From positions 1 to 40,490 of the forward strand of contig JAFEMX010000024.1 of assembly GCA_016892645.1 (NCBI GenBank): a DNA stretch of 40,490 nucleotides, read 5' to 3'. The notes under the pieces were generated by a model. The model ran no database searches. It was not told the origin of the DNA and saw nothing but the letters and a program-made list of their open reading frames with translations. Positions 26,976-34,941 of the stretch are shown piece after piece. The stretch comes from Micrococcaceae bacterium RIT 802. GTDB taxonomy: Bacteria; Actinomycetota; Actinomycetes; Actinomycetales; Micrococcaceae. A program made the translations under genes and the position numbers. Positions within the stretch are counted from its first letter, which is position 1, and each line of letters begins with the position of its first letter.

Positions 26976-27782
26976 CTATCGGGATCGCAGTTCCCACATG
27001 GCCACGGCTGAAGCCGCGGCGACGTTCAACGAGTCGACGCCGGCACGCATCGGGATCATCACTGCCAGGTCGACGGCGGCCAGGGTTTCCTCGCAGACGC
27101 CGGCGCCTTCGGTGCCCAGCACCAGAGCCATCCGCTCGATGGACTCCCCCGCAACCTCGTCGATGGGCCGGGCCGACTCGGTCAGCTCCATGGCCGCCAG
27201 GGTAAAGCCCCCGGCCCGCAGCGTGTCTAGGCCCTGGTTCCAATCATCCAGCCGGGCCCAGGGGACCTGGAAGACCCCGCCCATGCTGACGCGGATGGAC
27301 CTGCGATACAGCGGGTCCGCGCAGCGCGGGGACACCAGCACGGCGTCCACGCCCAGGGCCGCCGCCGAACGGAAAATCGCCCCCAGGTTCGTGTGGTCCA
27401 CGATGTCCTCGAGCACGACGACCCGGCGGGCCCCAGCGACGACGTCGGCCAGCGGCACCGGCGCGGGCCGGTTCATCGCCGCCAGCGCACCGCGGTGCAG
27501 GTGGAACCCCGTGATGTCCTCCAACATGCCGGGCGTCCCGACGAAGGCCGGCACGTCCGGGTGGGCGGCCAACACGTCGGAGAGCCCGTCCAGCCATTTG
27601 GGGGCCAGGAAGAAGGAGCGCGGCACATGCCCGGCGGCCAGCGCCCGGCGCAGCACCTTGGAGCTCTCGGCGATGTAGAGGCCCCGGCCGGGATCGGTGC
27701 GTTGGCGCAGGGCGGCGTCGGAAAGGGCCACGTAGTCGGCCACCCGGGGGTCGGCGGATGATTCGAGGTCGATGACCGGCAT
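26976..27782 (-). CDS. TrmH/SpoU-family RNA 2'-O-methyltransferase
   Basis: This 268-residue SPOUT methyltransferase has the three SpoU motifs in order: NLGAIFRSAAALGVDAVLVSP (motif 1), VLGTEGAGV (motif 2), and IPMRAGVDSLNVAAASAVAMWE (motif 3). They form the trefoil-knot SAM site. An N-terminal L30e-like domain (about 1-105) precedes them. It modifies rRNA or tRNA; the target nucleotide is not evident. ATG at 27782 overlaps the stop of the TSUP gene as TGATG, so the start is well defined, although the frame is open much further upstream. Confidence 0.9.
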   Translation of the reverse strand: MPVIDLESSADPRVADYVALSDAALRQRTDPGRGLYIAESSKVLRRALAAGHVPRSFFLAPKWLDGLSDVLAAHPDVPAFVGTPGMLEDITGFHLHRGALAAMNRPAPVPLADVVAGARRVVVLEDIVDHTNLGAIFRSAAALGVDAVLVSPRCADPLYRRSIRVSMGGVFQVPWARLDDWNQGLDTLRAGGFTLAAMELTESARPIDEVAGESIERMALVLGTEGAGVCEETLAAVDLAVMIPMRAGVDSLNVAAASAVAMWELRSR

Positions 27783-28576
27783 CAGGCGACCAGCTTGCCG
27801 ATCATGTTGACCAGGGCGACGATCCCGAGCACCACGATGAACCCGCGCAGCAGCAACGGCGAGAGCCGCCGGCCGACCTTCGCCCCGATGAAGCCGCCGA
27901 TGAGCGAGCCCACGGCGATCAGCGCCACGATCGGCCAGTTGATCCTCTCGAACGCGAAGAGCAGGTAGGAGGCCGCGGCAACCAGGTTGACCACCAGCGA
28001 GAGGATGACCTTGATGGCGTTGGACTGCTGCAGCGACCCGTGGAAGAAGATGCCCAGCACGGCCATGAGCAGGATGCCCTGGGCCGCGGTGAAGTAGCCG
28101 CCGTAGACGCCGATGAGGAACACCAGCACGTAGACCAGCGGGGGGAGCTTCTGCTCGTCGGCGTGGGCCGGGCGCAGCGTCTCCCCTGACTGGCGTTCGC
28201 GCACCCAGCGGGCCAGCCGCGGCTGGAAGATGACCAGCAGCACGGCGATGGCGATCAGCACCGGTGCCACATACCCGAAGACGCTTTCGGGCAGGTGGAG
28301 CAGCAGGAACGCCCCGAGGATGCCGCCCAGCAACGAGGCCGGCAGCAGCTTCAGCATCGTCCTGGGGACGCTGCGGGCCTCGCGCCGGTAGCCCCAGGCG
28401 CCGGAGAAGCCCCCGGCGACCAGGCCCATGGCGTTGGAGATGATCGAGTTGACCGGGGCGTAGCCGAGTGCGACCAGCACCGGGAAGGTCACCAGTGAGC
28501 CGGAGCCGACGATGGTGTTGATCGTCCCGGCCCAGAGACCGGCGAACCCGACGAGCAGTTCCCTCCAGAGATCCAT
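27782..28576 (-). CDS. TSUP (TauE/SafE) family membrane permease
   Basis: This 264-residue polytopic protein is of the TauE/SafE family, with about eight hydrophobic segments. It has family-type features near the start (GTINTIVGSGSLVTFPVLVALGY) and in the second half (GGYFTAAQGILLMAVLGI and the C-terminal GSLIGGFIGAKVGRRL). Members export or import sulfite, sulfonates, sulfoacetate or similar organic anions; the substrate here is unknown. It begins 14 nt after the ABC ATPase stop and overlaps the methyltransferase start, so three genes form one likely operon. Confidence 0.9.
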   Translation of the reverse strand: MDLWRELLVGFAGLWAGTINTIVGSGSLVTFPVLVALGYAPVNSIISNAMGLVAGGFSGAWGYRREARSVPRTMLKLLPASLLGGILGAFLLLHLPESVFGYVAPVLIAIAVLLVIFQPRLARWVRERQSGETLRPAHADEQKLPPLVYVLVFLIGVYGGYFTAAQGILLMAVLGIFFHGSLQQSNAIKVILSLVVNLVAAASYLLFAFERINWPIVALIAVGSLIGGFIGAKVGRRLSPLLLRGFIVVLGIVALVNMIGKLVA

Positions 28577-28590
28577 GCGCGGCGCCGGGC

Positions 28591-29382
28591 CTAGGCGCCG
28601 TGGCGGGCGACGGCGGTGTACCGGCCGGCGTCCACGCGCAGCGCCAGGTCCATCGAGAAGGCGGCCGCGAGGTTGCCCTCGGTGAGCGTGGACTCGATTG
28701 GACCGGACGCGACGACGGCACCCTCGTTCAGCAGCAGGGCATGGGTGAAGCCCGGCGGGATCTCCTCGAGGTGGTGGGTCACCAGGACCATCGCCGGGGC
28801 GTCCTCGTCGGCTGCCAGCTCGGCCAGCCGGGCCACCAGGTCCTCGCGGCCGGCCAGGTCGAGCCCGGCACCTGGCTCGTCGAGCAGCAGCAGCTCGGGG
28901 TCGGTCATCAGGGCGCGCGCGATCTGCGCGCGCTTGCGTTCGCCATCGCTCAGCGAGCCGAACTTCCGGTTGATCAGCGTGGACATGCCCCAGTCGTGCA
29001 GCAGCGAAAAGGCCCGGCGCTCATCCATCGGGTCATATTTCTCCCGCCACCGCCCGGTGGTGCCGTAGGCCGCGGTCACCACGGCGTTGAGCACGGTCTC
29101 GTGGCCGGGGATGTGGGTGGCCAGGGCGCCGGAGGACAGGCCGATCCGGGGACGCAGCTCGAACACGTCGACCCGGCCGAGGGTCTCGTCGAGGATCGAG
29201 GCGGTGCCGCGGGTGGGGTGCATGCGGGCCGCGGCGATCTGCAACAGGGTGGTCTTCCCGGCGCCGTTGGGGCCGAGGACGACCCACCGCTCGTTGTCCT
29301 TCACCTGCCAGTCGATACCCGTCAGGAGGTTCTTCTGGCCCCGGACCACGTCGATTCCGGCAAAGGAAAGCACATCATTCAT
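28591..29382 (-). CDS. ABC transporter ATP-binding protein (single domain)
   Basis: This 263-residue nucleotide-binding domain has Walker A GPNGAGKTT at residues 37-45, signature LSDGERKRAQIAR, Walker B LLLLDEPGAGLD, and the H-loop histidine in THHLEEIPPGF. It resembles the ModF/YfmR-like single ATPases for which no membrane partner is encoded nearby. Its downstream neighbour is a TSUP permease, not an ABC permease, so a transport role is uncertain. I take ATG at 29382 (MNDVL) rather than the upstream TTG at 29388. Confidence 0.9.
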   Translation of the reverse strand: MNDVLSFAGIDVVRGQKNLLTGIDWQVKDNERWVVLGPNGAGKTTLLQIAAARMHPTRGTASILDETLGRVDVFELRPRIGLSSGALATHIPGHETVLNAVVTAAYGTTGRWREKYDPMDERRAFSLLHDWGMSTLINRKFGSLSDGERKRAQIARALMTDPELLLLDEPGAGLDLAGREDLVARLAELAADEDAPAMVLVTHHLEEIPPGFTHALLLNEGAVVASGPIESTLTEGNLAAAFSMDLALRVDAGRYTAVARHGA

Positions 29383-29514
29383 GGTCAAAACCCTAAGGCA
29401 ACACCGCCGTGATCAACCAAATGCTGCAGGGTGCGGCGTCCACGCCGTCGCACAGGGCGGTCTCCGGCGTCGCGAAGTGGCGCGTGCCGGCCCCCGCACG
29501 GGAGAATCACCAGC

Positions 29515-30504
29515 ATGGAGATCTGCGCCTACCTCGTGTCCCACCACCGCCACCCCGACGACGCGGCCACAGCGGCCGACGCGGCCGTTTCCGGGCCCGG
29601 CGCTGGCGCTGGCGCGGGCCGGCTGGACCCGGCAGGCCTCGACGCAGTGATCTCCTCGCACGGCTTCACGGTGCTCTCCTCGACGGCCTTCGCCGGTCCG
29701 GGGTATGCCGGAACCCGCCGTGCCCTGGCCCATGAACTGTCGCCGGGAACACCTGCAGCAGGCACGACGGCGGGAGGCCGGGACCCGTTGCAGGCCTCCC
29801 GGGCGGCACTGGCCGCCGAGCTGGCCGTCGACGCCGCCTCGCATGCCCTGGTCCCGGCGTCGCTGATCGAGGCGCCGCGCAAGCTGCTGGTCATGGACGT
29901 CGACTCCACGCTGATCCAGCAGGAGGTCATCGAACTGCTGGCCGCCCACGCCGGACGGGAGGCCGAGGTCGCGGCGGTCACCGAGGCGGCGATGCGCGGT
30001 GAACTCGATTTCGCGGGCAGCCTGCACGCCCGCGTGGCCACCCTGGCCGGGCTCGATGCCGGGGTCATCGAGCAGGTGCGTGCCGCCGTCGTGCTCTCCG
30101 AGGGCGCCCGGGAACTGGTGGATGCCTTCCATGCGGCCGGGCACCTGGTCGGCGTGGTCTCCGGCGGATTCATCCAGATCCTCGCGCCGCTGGCCGGGGA
30201 ACTCGGCCTGGACTTCGCGGTCGCCAACGACCTGTCGATCGCCGAGGGCCTGCTCACCGGCACGGTGTCCGGGGAGGTGGTCGATGCCGCCGCCAAGGAG
30301 GCCTGCCTGCGCCGCTGGGCGTCCGACGCCGGCATCCCGCTGGAGCACACGATCGCCGCCGGCGACGGTGCCAACGACCTGTTGATGGTCCGGGCCGCCG
30401 GGCTGGGCATCGCCTACCGGGCCAAACCTGCGCTGCGGGCCGCCGCCGACGCGTCGATCGACCTCCCCCGCCTGGACATCGTCCGTCATCTGGCCGGCGT
30501 TTGA
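29515..30504 (+). CDS. serB: Phosphoserine phosphatase
   Basis: SerB removes phosphate from O-phosphoserine, the last step of serine biosynthesis. The 329-residue protein has a 115-residue N-terminal region that replaces the ACT domains of other SerB proteins and is Ala/Gly-rich around 25-36. A HAD domain follows, with DVDST at 128-132, the VVSGGFIQI motif II, and GDGANDLLM motif IV. The C1 cap is helical (EAAMRGELDF). The start is ATG at 29515 with GGAG upstream, although the frame is open further. It is monocistronic between divergent ABC and VanW genes. Confidence 0.93.
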   Translation: MEICAYLVSHHRHPDDAATAADAAVSGPGAGAGAGRLDPAGLDAVISSHGFTVLSSTAFAGPGYAGTRRALAHELSPGTPAAGTTAGGRDPLQASRAALAAELAVDAASHALVPASLIEAPRKLLVMDVDSTLIQQEVIELLAAHAGREAEVAAVTEAAMRGELDFAGSLHARVATLAGLDAGVIEQVRAAVVLSEGARELVDAFHAAGHLVGVVSGGFIQILAPLAGELGLDFAVANDLSIAEGLLTGTVSGEVVDAAAKEACLRRWASDAGIPLEHTIAAGDGANDLLMVRAAGLGIAYRAKPALRAAADASIDLPRLDIVRHLAGV

Positions 30505-30620
30505 TCATGACGATTGGATAACTACCACCGGCACCGGGCCCCCGCCTGCGCGGCGACCGCCCGCGGCGGCGCTAGGATGCAACAGGTGTGCGCGGTTTCG
30601 CGCGCCCACGGTGAGCAGAC

Positions 30621-32339
30621 ATGGAGCAGGCGCGGGTGAAGAAGCGGGATACGGAACGCAGCGGCAGGAACCTCAAGGGCTGGCTGATCGGAGGTGGCGC
30701 CGTCGTCGTCCTGGCCGGCGCCTATGCCGGGGGAGCCGCCCTGGTCGGCGGCCAGATCCCGCAGGGTTCCAGCGTGCACGGGGTCCAGATCGGCGGCCTG
30801 GACGCCGCCGACGCCGCGGCGCGCCTGCATGAGAAGCTCGACCCGCTGGCCACCGAACCGATCACGATTGCCGCCGGCGAGAAGAACACCGAACTGCTCC
30901 CCGCCAACGCCGGCCTCGGCATCGACGTCGATGCCACGCTGGCCGGGCAGACGGGGTACTCCCTCAACCCCGCGGTGCTGTGGCAACGGGTCACCGGCGG
31001 GGAATCCATCGAACCGGTTCTCACCGACGACCAGGACATGCTCACGGCCGCCGTCGAGGACCTGCGGCCGAAACTGGACGCGAAGGCCACCGAGGGCAAG
31101 ATCGCCTTCAAGGACGCCGCCGTCGACTACACGGCCCCGACGACCGGTCAGACCATCGACGCCGACGCGGCGGCCGGCAGCATCGAGGACGCCTGGTTCG
31201 GAGCCACCCAGCCCATCGAGGTAGCCACCACCGCGGTGGAGCCGAAAACCCCGGCGGCCGCCTTCGAAAAGGCCCGCGACGAGCAGGCAAAGCCGCTCGT
31301 GAAGGGCGACGTCACCGTGGCCGCCGGCAGGCTTAAGGCCACGCTCTCCCCCGCGGCGCTGGCGCAGGCCGCATCGTTCACGGTGGCCGACGGCGCCGTG
31401 ACGATGAAGCTGGACAACGACAAGCTCGCGGACCAGGTGCTGGAGGCCAACCCGAAGATGGGCTCGACCGCGAAGGACGCGAAGATCATCCTGCGCGGCG
31501 GCAAGCCGGCCATCGTCCCGGCCGTCGAGGGCCATGGGGTCGATACGGCGAAGCTGTCCGACAAGGTCCTGGTGGCCGCGACCACGAAGCAGCGGACCGC
31601 CACGGTCGACCTGAAGGTCACTCAGCCCGAATTGACGACGAAGAAGGCCAAGGCCCTGGGCGTCAAGGAGGAGATCGTCGAGTTCTCCACCCCCTACCCG
31701 ACCTACGACACGGTCCGCACCAAGAACCTGCGGGCCGGATCGGCCAAGCTCAACGGGTTGATCGTCATGCCCGGCGAGACGTTCTCGCTGACCAAGGCGC
31801 TGGCACCGATCACCGTGGCCAACGGCTACTTCGAGTCCGGTGTGGTCGAGGACGGGTTCTCGACCACCGCCGTCGGTGGCGGGCTCTCGCAGATCTCCAC
31901 CCAGCTGTTCAACGTCGGCTGGCTCGGCGGCATGGACAACATCGCGCACCGCCCGCACAGCCGGTGGTTCGACCGCTACCCGGCAGGACGTGAATCCACC
32001 CTCTGGGAAGGCCAGATCGACATGGCCTGGAAGAACAACACCGGCCACGCGGTGATGATCCAGGCCTGGGTGAGCAGCGACCGCGTCCACACCCGCCTCT
32101 GGGGCACCAAGAAGTACACGGTCACCTCCAAGACCTCGGAGCACTACAACAAGACGAACCCCAAGACCCGGTACAACGACGCCGAGAAGTGCGTCTCCGA
32201 ATCCGGCGGGCAGAAGGGCTTCTCCGTGGACGTGCACCGCACCCGCACCTCCGGATCGGAGACGCTGCACGACAGCCTGCACTGGACCTACCAGCCGTGG
32301 AACAAGATCGTCTGCGGCAAGGACCCGAAGAAGAAGTAG
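30621..32339 (+). CDS. VanW-family protein with peptidoglycan-binding-like repeats
   Basis: This 572-residue membrane-anchored extracytoplasmic protein has a cytoplasmic basic start, a transmembrane helix at about 20-42, and tandem peptidoglycan-binding domains of the PF12229 type (about 55-350). The VanW core (about 370-515) reads MPGETFSLTKAL, GGGLSQISTQLFN and HRPHSRWFDRYPAGRE. VanW is found beside some glycopeptide-resistance genes but its biochemical role is unknown, and nothing here indicates resistance. ATG at 30621 is chosen; an in-frame GTG downstream begins VKKRD. A strong terminator follows. Confidence 0.92.
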   Translation: MEQARVKKRDTERSGRNLKGWLIGGGAVVVLAGAYAGGAALVGGQIPQGSSVHGVQIGGLDAADAAARLHEKLDPLATEPITIAAGEKNTELLPANAGLGIDVDATLAGQTGYSLNPAVLWQRVTGGESIEPVLTDDQDMLTAAVEDLRPKLDAKATEGKIAFKDAAVDYTAPTTGQTIDADAAAGSIEDAWFGATQPIEVATTAVEPKTPAAAFEKARDEQAKPLVKGDVTVAAGRLKATLSPAALAQAASFTVADGAVTMKLDNDKLADQVLEANPKMGSTAKDAKIILRGGKPAIVPAVEGHGVDTAKLSDKVLVAATTKQRTATVDLKVTQPELTTKKAKALGVKEEIVEFSTPYPTYDTVRTKNLRAGSAKLNGLIVMPGETFSLTKALAPITVANGYFESGVVEDGFSTTAVGGGLSQISTQLFNVGWLGGMDNIAHRPHSRWFDRYPAGRESTLWEGQIDMAWKNNTGHAVMIQAWVSSDRVHTRLWGTKKYTVTSKTSEHYNKTNPKTRYNDAEKCVSESGGQKGFSVDVHRTRTSGSETLHDSLHWTYQPWNKIVCGKDPKKK

Positions 32340-32372
32340 CGGGCAGCGGCGACTGCCTGGCGCGACGCGACA

Positions 32373-32410
32373 GGGGGTGTTCCCACCAACCGGTGGGAAC
32401 ACCCCCTTTT
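32373..32410 (+). terminator. Strong intrinsic terminator after VanW-family gene
   Basis: A perfect 15-bp stem (32373-32387 with 32392-32406) made of GGGGGTGTTCCCACC and its complement encloses an AACC loop, and TTTT follows. The hairpin also lies downstream of the convergent SDR gene, where no T run is present on that strand. Confidence 0.93.
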
Positions 32411-32430
32411 GCGTGCGGCCGGCCCGCGGG

Positions 32431-33174
32431 TCAGTCCAGGAAGTGGCCGGCGCCGCCGGCGTATTCGGTGTGGCCGGTGGGCACGTCGGCGGTGGCCATG
32501 GCGGCCACCTGCACGCCGAACTCCTCGACGGTCAGCAGCTTGCCGGCAGCCTTGCGGCGCTCCTCGATGGCGCCGGGCTGGGCACGGTCGAGCAGCGTGG
32601 CGGTGACGGTGCCCTCGATCATGTCGCCGGAGATGACGACCAGCGAGATGCCTTTGGCCTCCAGGGCCGGGATCTCCTCGCGCAGGGCCAGCTCGCCGGC
32701 GCGCTTGGACCGGGCCACCGGCTCGTAGGCGTCCAGCGTGGCGGTCTTCTCGATGAAGTGCGCCTGGTGGCTGGTGACGAACACGACCCGGGAGCCCGCG
32801 GGCATGACGGCGGCCGCGGTGCGCAGCATGTTGACCTGCGCGTCGCGGTTCAGCCGCAGCGCGTAGTCCTCGCCCAGGCCCGATTCCATGCCGCCCGAGG
32901 CGTTGAGCACCAGCACGTCCAGGGAGCCGAAGTTCGCGGTGGCCGCGTCGACGAGCGCCTGCGCGCCGGCCTCCTCGGTCAGGTCCGCGCCCACGGCCAC
33001 GGCCTGGCCGCCGGCCTCGGTGATGCCGGCGACGATCTTGTTCGCCCGCGGGGCCTTCTGCCGGTAGTTGACCACGACGGCGGCACCGTCGGCGGCCAGG
33101 TTCTTGGCCACCTCGGCGCCGATGCCGCGCGAGGAACCGGTGACGATGGCTGTCTTGCCGGAGAGATCGGTCAT
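32431..33174 (-). CDS. SDR-family oxidoreductase with shifted catalytic tyrosine
   Basis: This 247-residue SDR has the cofactor motif TGSSRGIG (12-19), LNASGG in place of NNAG (90-95), and Ser135 in VTSHQAHF. The active-site helix is AYEPVARSKRAGE, with Tyr150 and Lys157, so the pair is Tyr-x6-Lys rather than Tyr-x3-Lys; Val153 stands at the usual Tyr position. The substrate is unknown. Starting at ATG 33174 (MTDLSGKTAIVTG) with AGGAG five bases upstream is well supported. It follows fabG on the same strand but a terminator lies between the two. Confidence 0.88.
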   Translation of the reverse strand: MTDLSGKTAIVTGSSRGIGAEVAKNLAADGAAVVVNYRQKAPRANKIVAGITEAGGQAVAVGADLTEEAGAQALVDAATANFGSLDVLVLNASGGMESGLGEDYALRLNRDAQVNMLRTAAAVMPAGSRVVFVTSHQAHFIEKTATLDAYEPVARSKRAGELALREEIPALEAKGISLVVISGDMIEGTVTATLLDRAQPGAIEERRKAAGKLLTVEEFGVQVAAMATADVPTGHTEYAGGAGHFLD

Positions 33175-33219
33175 GAATGCTCCTAGTCCGGGTCCGCCCC
33201 GGAATGGTGGGAATGCTGC

Positions 33220-33244
33220 AAAAAGGTGCCCGCCGCGGCGGGCG
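33220..33244 (-). terminator. Intrinsic terminator after fabG (minus strand)
   Basis: On the minus strand a GCCCGC-CGCG-GCGGGC hairpin (33228-33243), closed by a G-U pair at its base, is followed by ACC and five T residues (33224-33220). It would end fabG transcripts before the SDR gene, 46 bp upstream of that gene's start. Confidence 0.8.
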
Positions 33245-33317
33245 CTCCCCTCCATCTTGCCAGCCGGGCCGGCGTCGTGCAGTTGTAGGGAAGCAACAAG
33301 ATTCGGTGGCGCCGGAC

Positions 33318-34043
33318 CTAGTGGCCCATGCCCAATCCGCCGTCGACCGGGATGACCGCGCCGGAGATGTAGGCGGCCTCGTCGCTGGAGAGCCACCTGA
33401 CCACGCCGGCGACCTCGGCGGGTTCGGCGAACCGTGCCGCGGGGATCCCGGCAAGGTACTCCTTCTGGGTGGCCTCGGGCAGTTCGGCGGTCATGTCGGT
33501 GTTCACGAAGCCGGGGGCGACCACGTTGGCCGTGATGTTGCGGGAGCCGAGTTCGCGGGTGATCGAGCGGGCCATGCCCACCAGGCCGGCCTTGGAGGCC
33601 GCGTAGTTGACCTGCCCGGCGGACCCGAGCAGCCCCACCACGGAGGAGATCAGCACGATCCGGCCCTTGCGTGCACGGATCATGCCCTTGGACGCGCGCT
33701 TGATGACCCGGAAGGCACCGGTCAGGTTGGTGTCCAGGACCGAGGAGAAGTCGTCCTCGTTCATGCGCAGCAGCAGCATGTCGCGGGTCATCCCGGCGTT
33801 GGCGACGAGCACCTCCACGGGCCCGTGCGCCGCCTCGACCTCGGTGAACGCCGCATCGATCGACGCCGTATCCGTCACATCCGCCTTCACGCCGAGCAGG
33901 CCCGCGGGGACCTCGCCGCTGCGGTAGGTGATGGCCACCCGGTCGCCGTTGGCCTCGAAGGCCCGGGCAATCGCCAGGCCGATCCCCCGGTTGCCGCCGG
34001 TGATCAGGACGCTGCGCGGGGTGTGCTGGGCGTTTTCGGTCAT
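33318..34043 (-). CDS. fabG: 3-oxoacyl-ACP reductase
   Basis: FabG reduces 3-oxoacyl-ACP with NADPH in fatty acid elongation. The 241-residue protein resembles mycobacterial FabG1/MabA, with TGGNRGIG (15-22), NAGMTRDMLLLRM, Ser in LISSVVGLLGSAGQ, and the YAASK catalytic pair followed by GLVGMARSITREL. VVAPGFVNTDMTAELPE and IPVDGGLGMGH close the fold. ATG at 34043 is preceded by GGAGG. The neighbouring SDR, DUF3099, small protein and SURF1 genes form a conserved-looking actinobacterial neighbourhood (remembered). The second fabG-type gene of the window is in the beta-oxidation cassette. Confidence 0.94.
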   Translation of the reverse strand: MTENAQHTPRSVLITGGNRGIGLAIARAFEANGDRVAITYRSGEVPAGLLGVKADVTDTASIDAAFTEVEAAHGPVEVLVANAGMTRDMLLLRMNEDDFSSVLDTNLTGAFRVIKRASKGMIRARKGRIVLISSVVGLLGSAGQVNYAASKAGLVGMARSITRELGSRNITANVVAPGFVNTDMTAELPEATQKEYLAGIPAARFAEPAEVAGVVRWLSSDEAAYISGAVIPVDGGLGMGH

Positions 34044-34164
34044 GGGTCCTCCACGTCGGATGGTCGTTGGTTGCGGCTCCAGTCTATCCACGCGCCCGTC
34101 CGCGCCCGGGTTCGGCGGATCGACCCGGTGGTGAGACAATGGAGGGGCAGCCCACGGAAGAAAC

Positions 34165-34698
34165 ATGACCCAGAATCCCCAGCACCCCCACGCGCAGCCC
34201 CCGGCGGGCCATCCGCAGCGGATCACCGATGCCGATGAGTCACGCTCCGCCGACATGCGCTCGCGCACCATCAAGTACACCGTCTCGATGTCGGTGCGCC
34301 TGGCCTGCTTCATCGCGGCGTTCTTCGTGCACGGCTGGCTGCAGGTCGTCATGCTCGTGCTGGCGGTGATCCTGCCCTACTTCGCCGTGATCGTCGCCAA
34401 TGCCAGCGGGACGAACCTGGACAAGCGCAGCGCCAGCAACTACTACGACGCCGGTCCCCCCTCCGAGTTGACCGGCGCCCCCGCGCCGGGCACCTCCGGC
34501 GCGGATCATGCCGGCGACGACGACCACCGGGAACCGGATGCCCCGTCGGCCGCGGCGGAGTCCGCATCCGAGGTGCTGCCCGGCGAGTTGTACACCCCCG
34601 AGGCACCCGGTACACACGAGACACCCGGTACACACGAGGCGCCCGGGCCCCACGGCGCCCGCCGGCACCACCGGGGAAGGGAAAACCACAGCGGATGA
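34165..34698 (+). CDS. DUF3099 family membrane protein
   Basis: This 177-residue protein has the DUF3099 start (QRITDADESRSADMRSRTIKYTVSMSVRL, read in parts) and two close transmembrane helices (about 46-60 and 64-82). A poorly conserved acidic, Pro/Ala-rich tail contains three six-residue repeats. Family function is unknown; DUF3099 genes often lie next to fabG and SURF1 in actinobacteria. The stop overlaps the next start as ATGA, so translation is coupled. A GGAAG upstream of ATG at 34165 is a usable ribosome-binding site. Confidence 0.85.
   Translation: MTQNPQHPHAQPPAGHPQRITDADESRSADMRSRTIKYTVSMSVRLACFIAAFFVHGWLQVVMLVLAVILPYFAVIVANASGTNLDKRSASNYYDAGPPSELTGAPAPGTSGADHAGDDDHREPDAPSAAAESASEVLPGELYTPEAPGTHETPGTHEAPGPHGARRHHRGRENHSG
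34603..34656 (+). repeat. Three 18-bp repeats in the DUF3099 gene
   Basis: Consecutive 18-bp units encode APGTHE, TPGTHE and APGPHG in the C-terminal tail. The first two are nearly identical at the DNA level. The unit keeps the frame and sits in a disordered, His-containing tail. Confidence 0.8.
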
Positions 34699-34937
34699 GC
34701 ATTTTCGACCAGCTGTCCGGCGTCGATGGGCCGACCATTCCGACCTGCTCCCGCAAGGGCTGCCGCCAGCCGGCGGCCTGGCAGCTGCTCTGGAACAACC
34801 CGCGGATCCACACCCCGGAACGACGGAAGACCTGGCTGGCCTGCGGCGACCACCGGGACTGGCTGACCACCTACCTGACGGAGCGCGGACTGTTCAAGGA
34901 ATCGCGCCCCCTTTCCGACGACGCCCAGGAGGGCTGA
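34695..34937 (+). CDS. Small Cys/His protein upstream of SURF1
   Basis: This 80-residue protein has a probable metal-binding pattern: Cys18-x4-Cys23 at the N-terminus and Cys50-x2-His53 later, with the conserved-looking AWQLLWNNPRIHTPERRKTWLAC between. Similar short actinobacterial proteins are sometimes labelled acetone carboxylase, a name I consider unsupported. No membrane segment is present. It starts at ATG 34695, overlapping the DUF3099 stop by 4 nt, and is followed after 4 nt by SURF1. A role in oxidase assembly or metal handling is only inferred from position. Confidence 0.8.
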   Translation: MSIFDQLSGVDGPTIPTCSRKGCRQPAAWQLLWNNPRIHTPERRKTWLACGDHRDWLTTYLTERGLFKESRPLSDDAQEG

Positions 34938-34941
34938 TCCC

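Noticed and set aside
26976-28721. Continuous minus-strand frame of 581 codons covering the methyltransferase and the TSUP gene
   Set aside because: The upstream part is an out-of-frame reading of the TSUP gene. The methyltransferase begins at ATG 27782, which overlaps the TSUP stop as TGATG, so there is no fusion.
30621-32339. Glycopeptide resistance locus because of the VanW domain
   Set aside because: No vanHAX, vanRS or vanY neighbours; VanW-domain proteins are common in bacteria without resistance.
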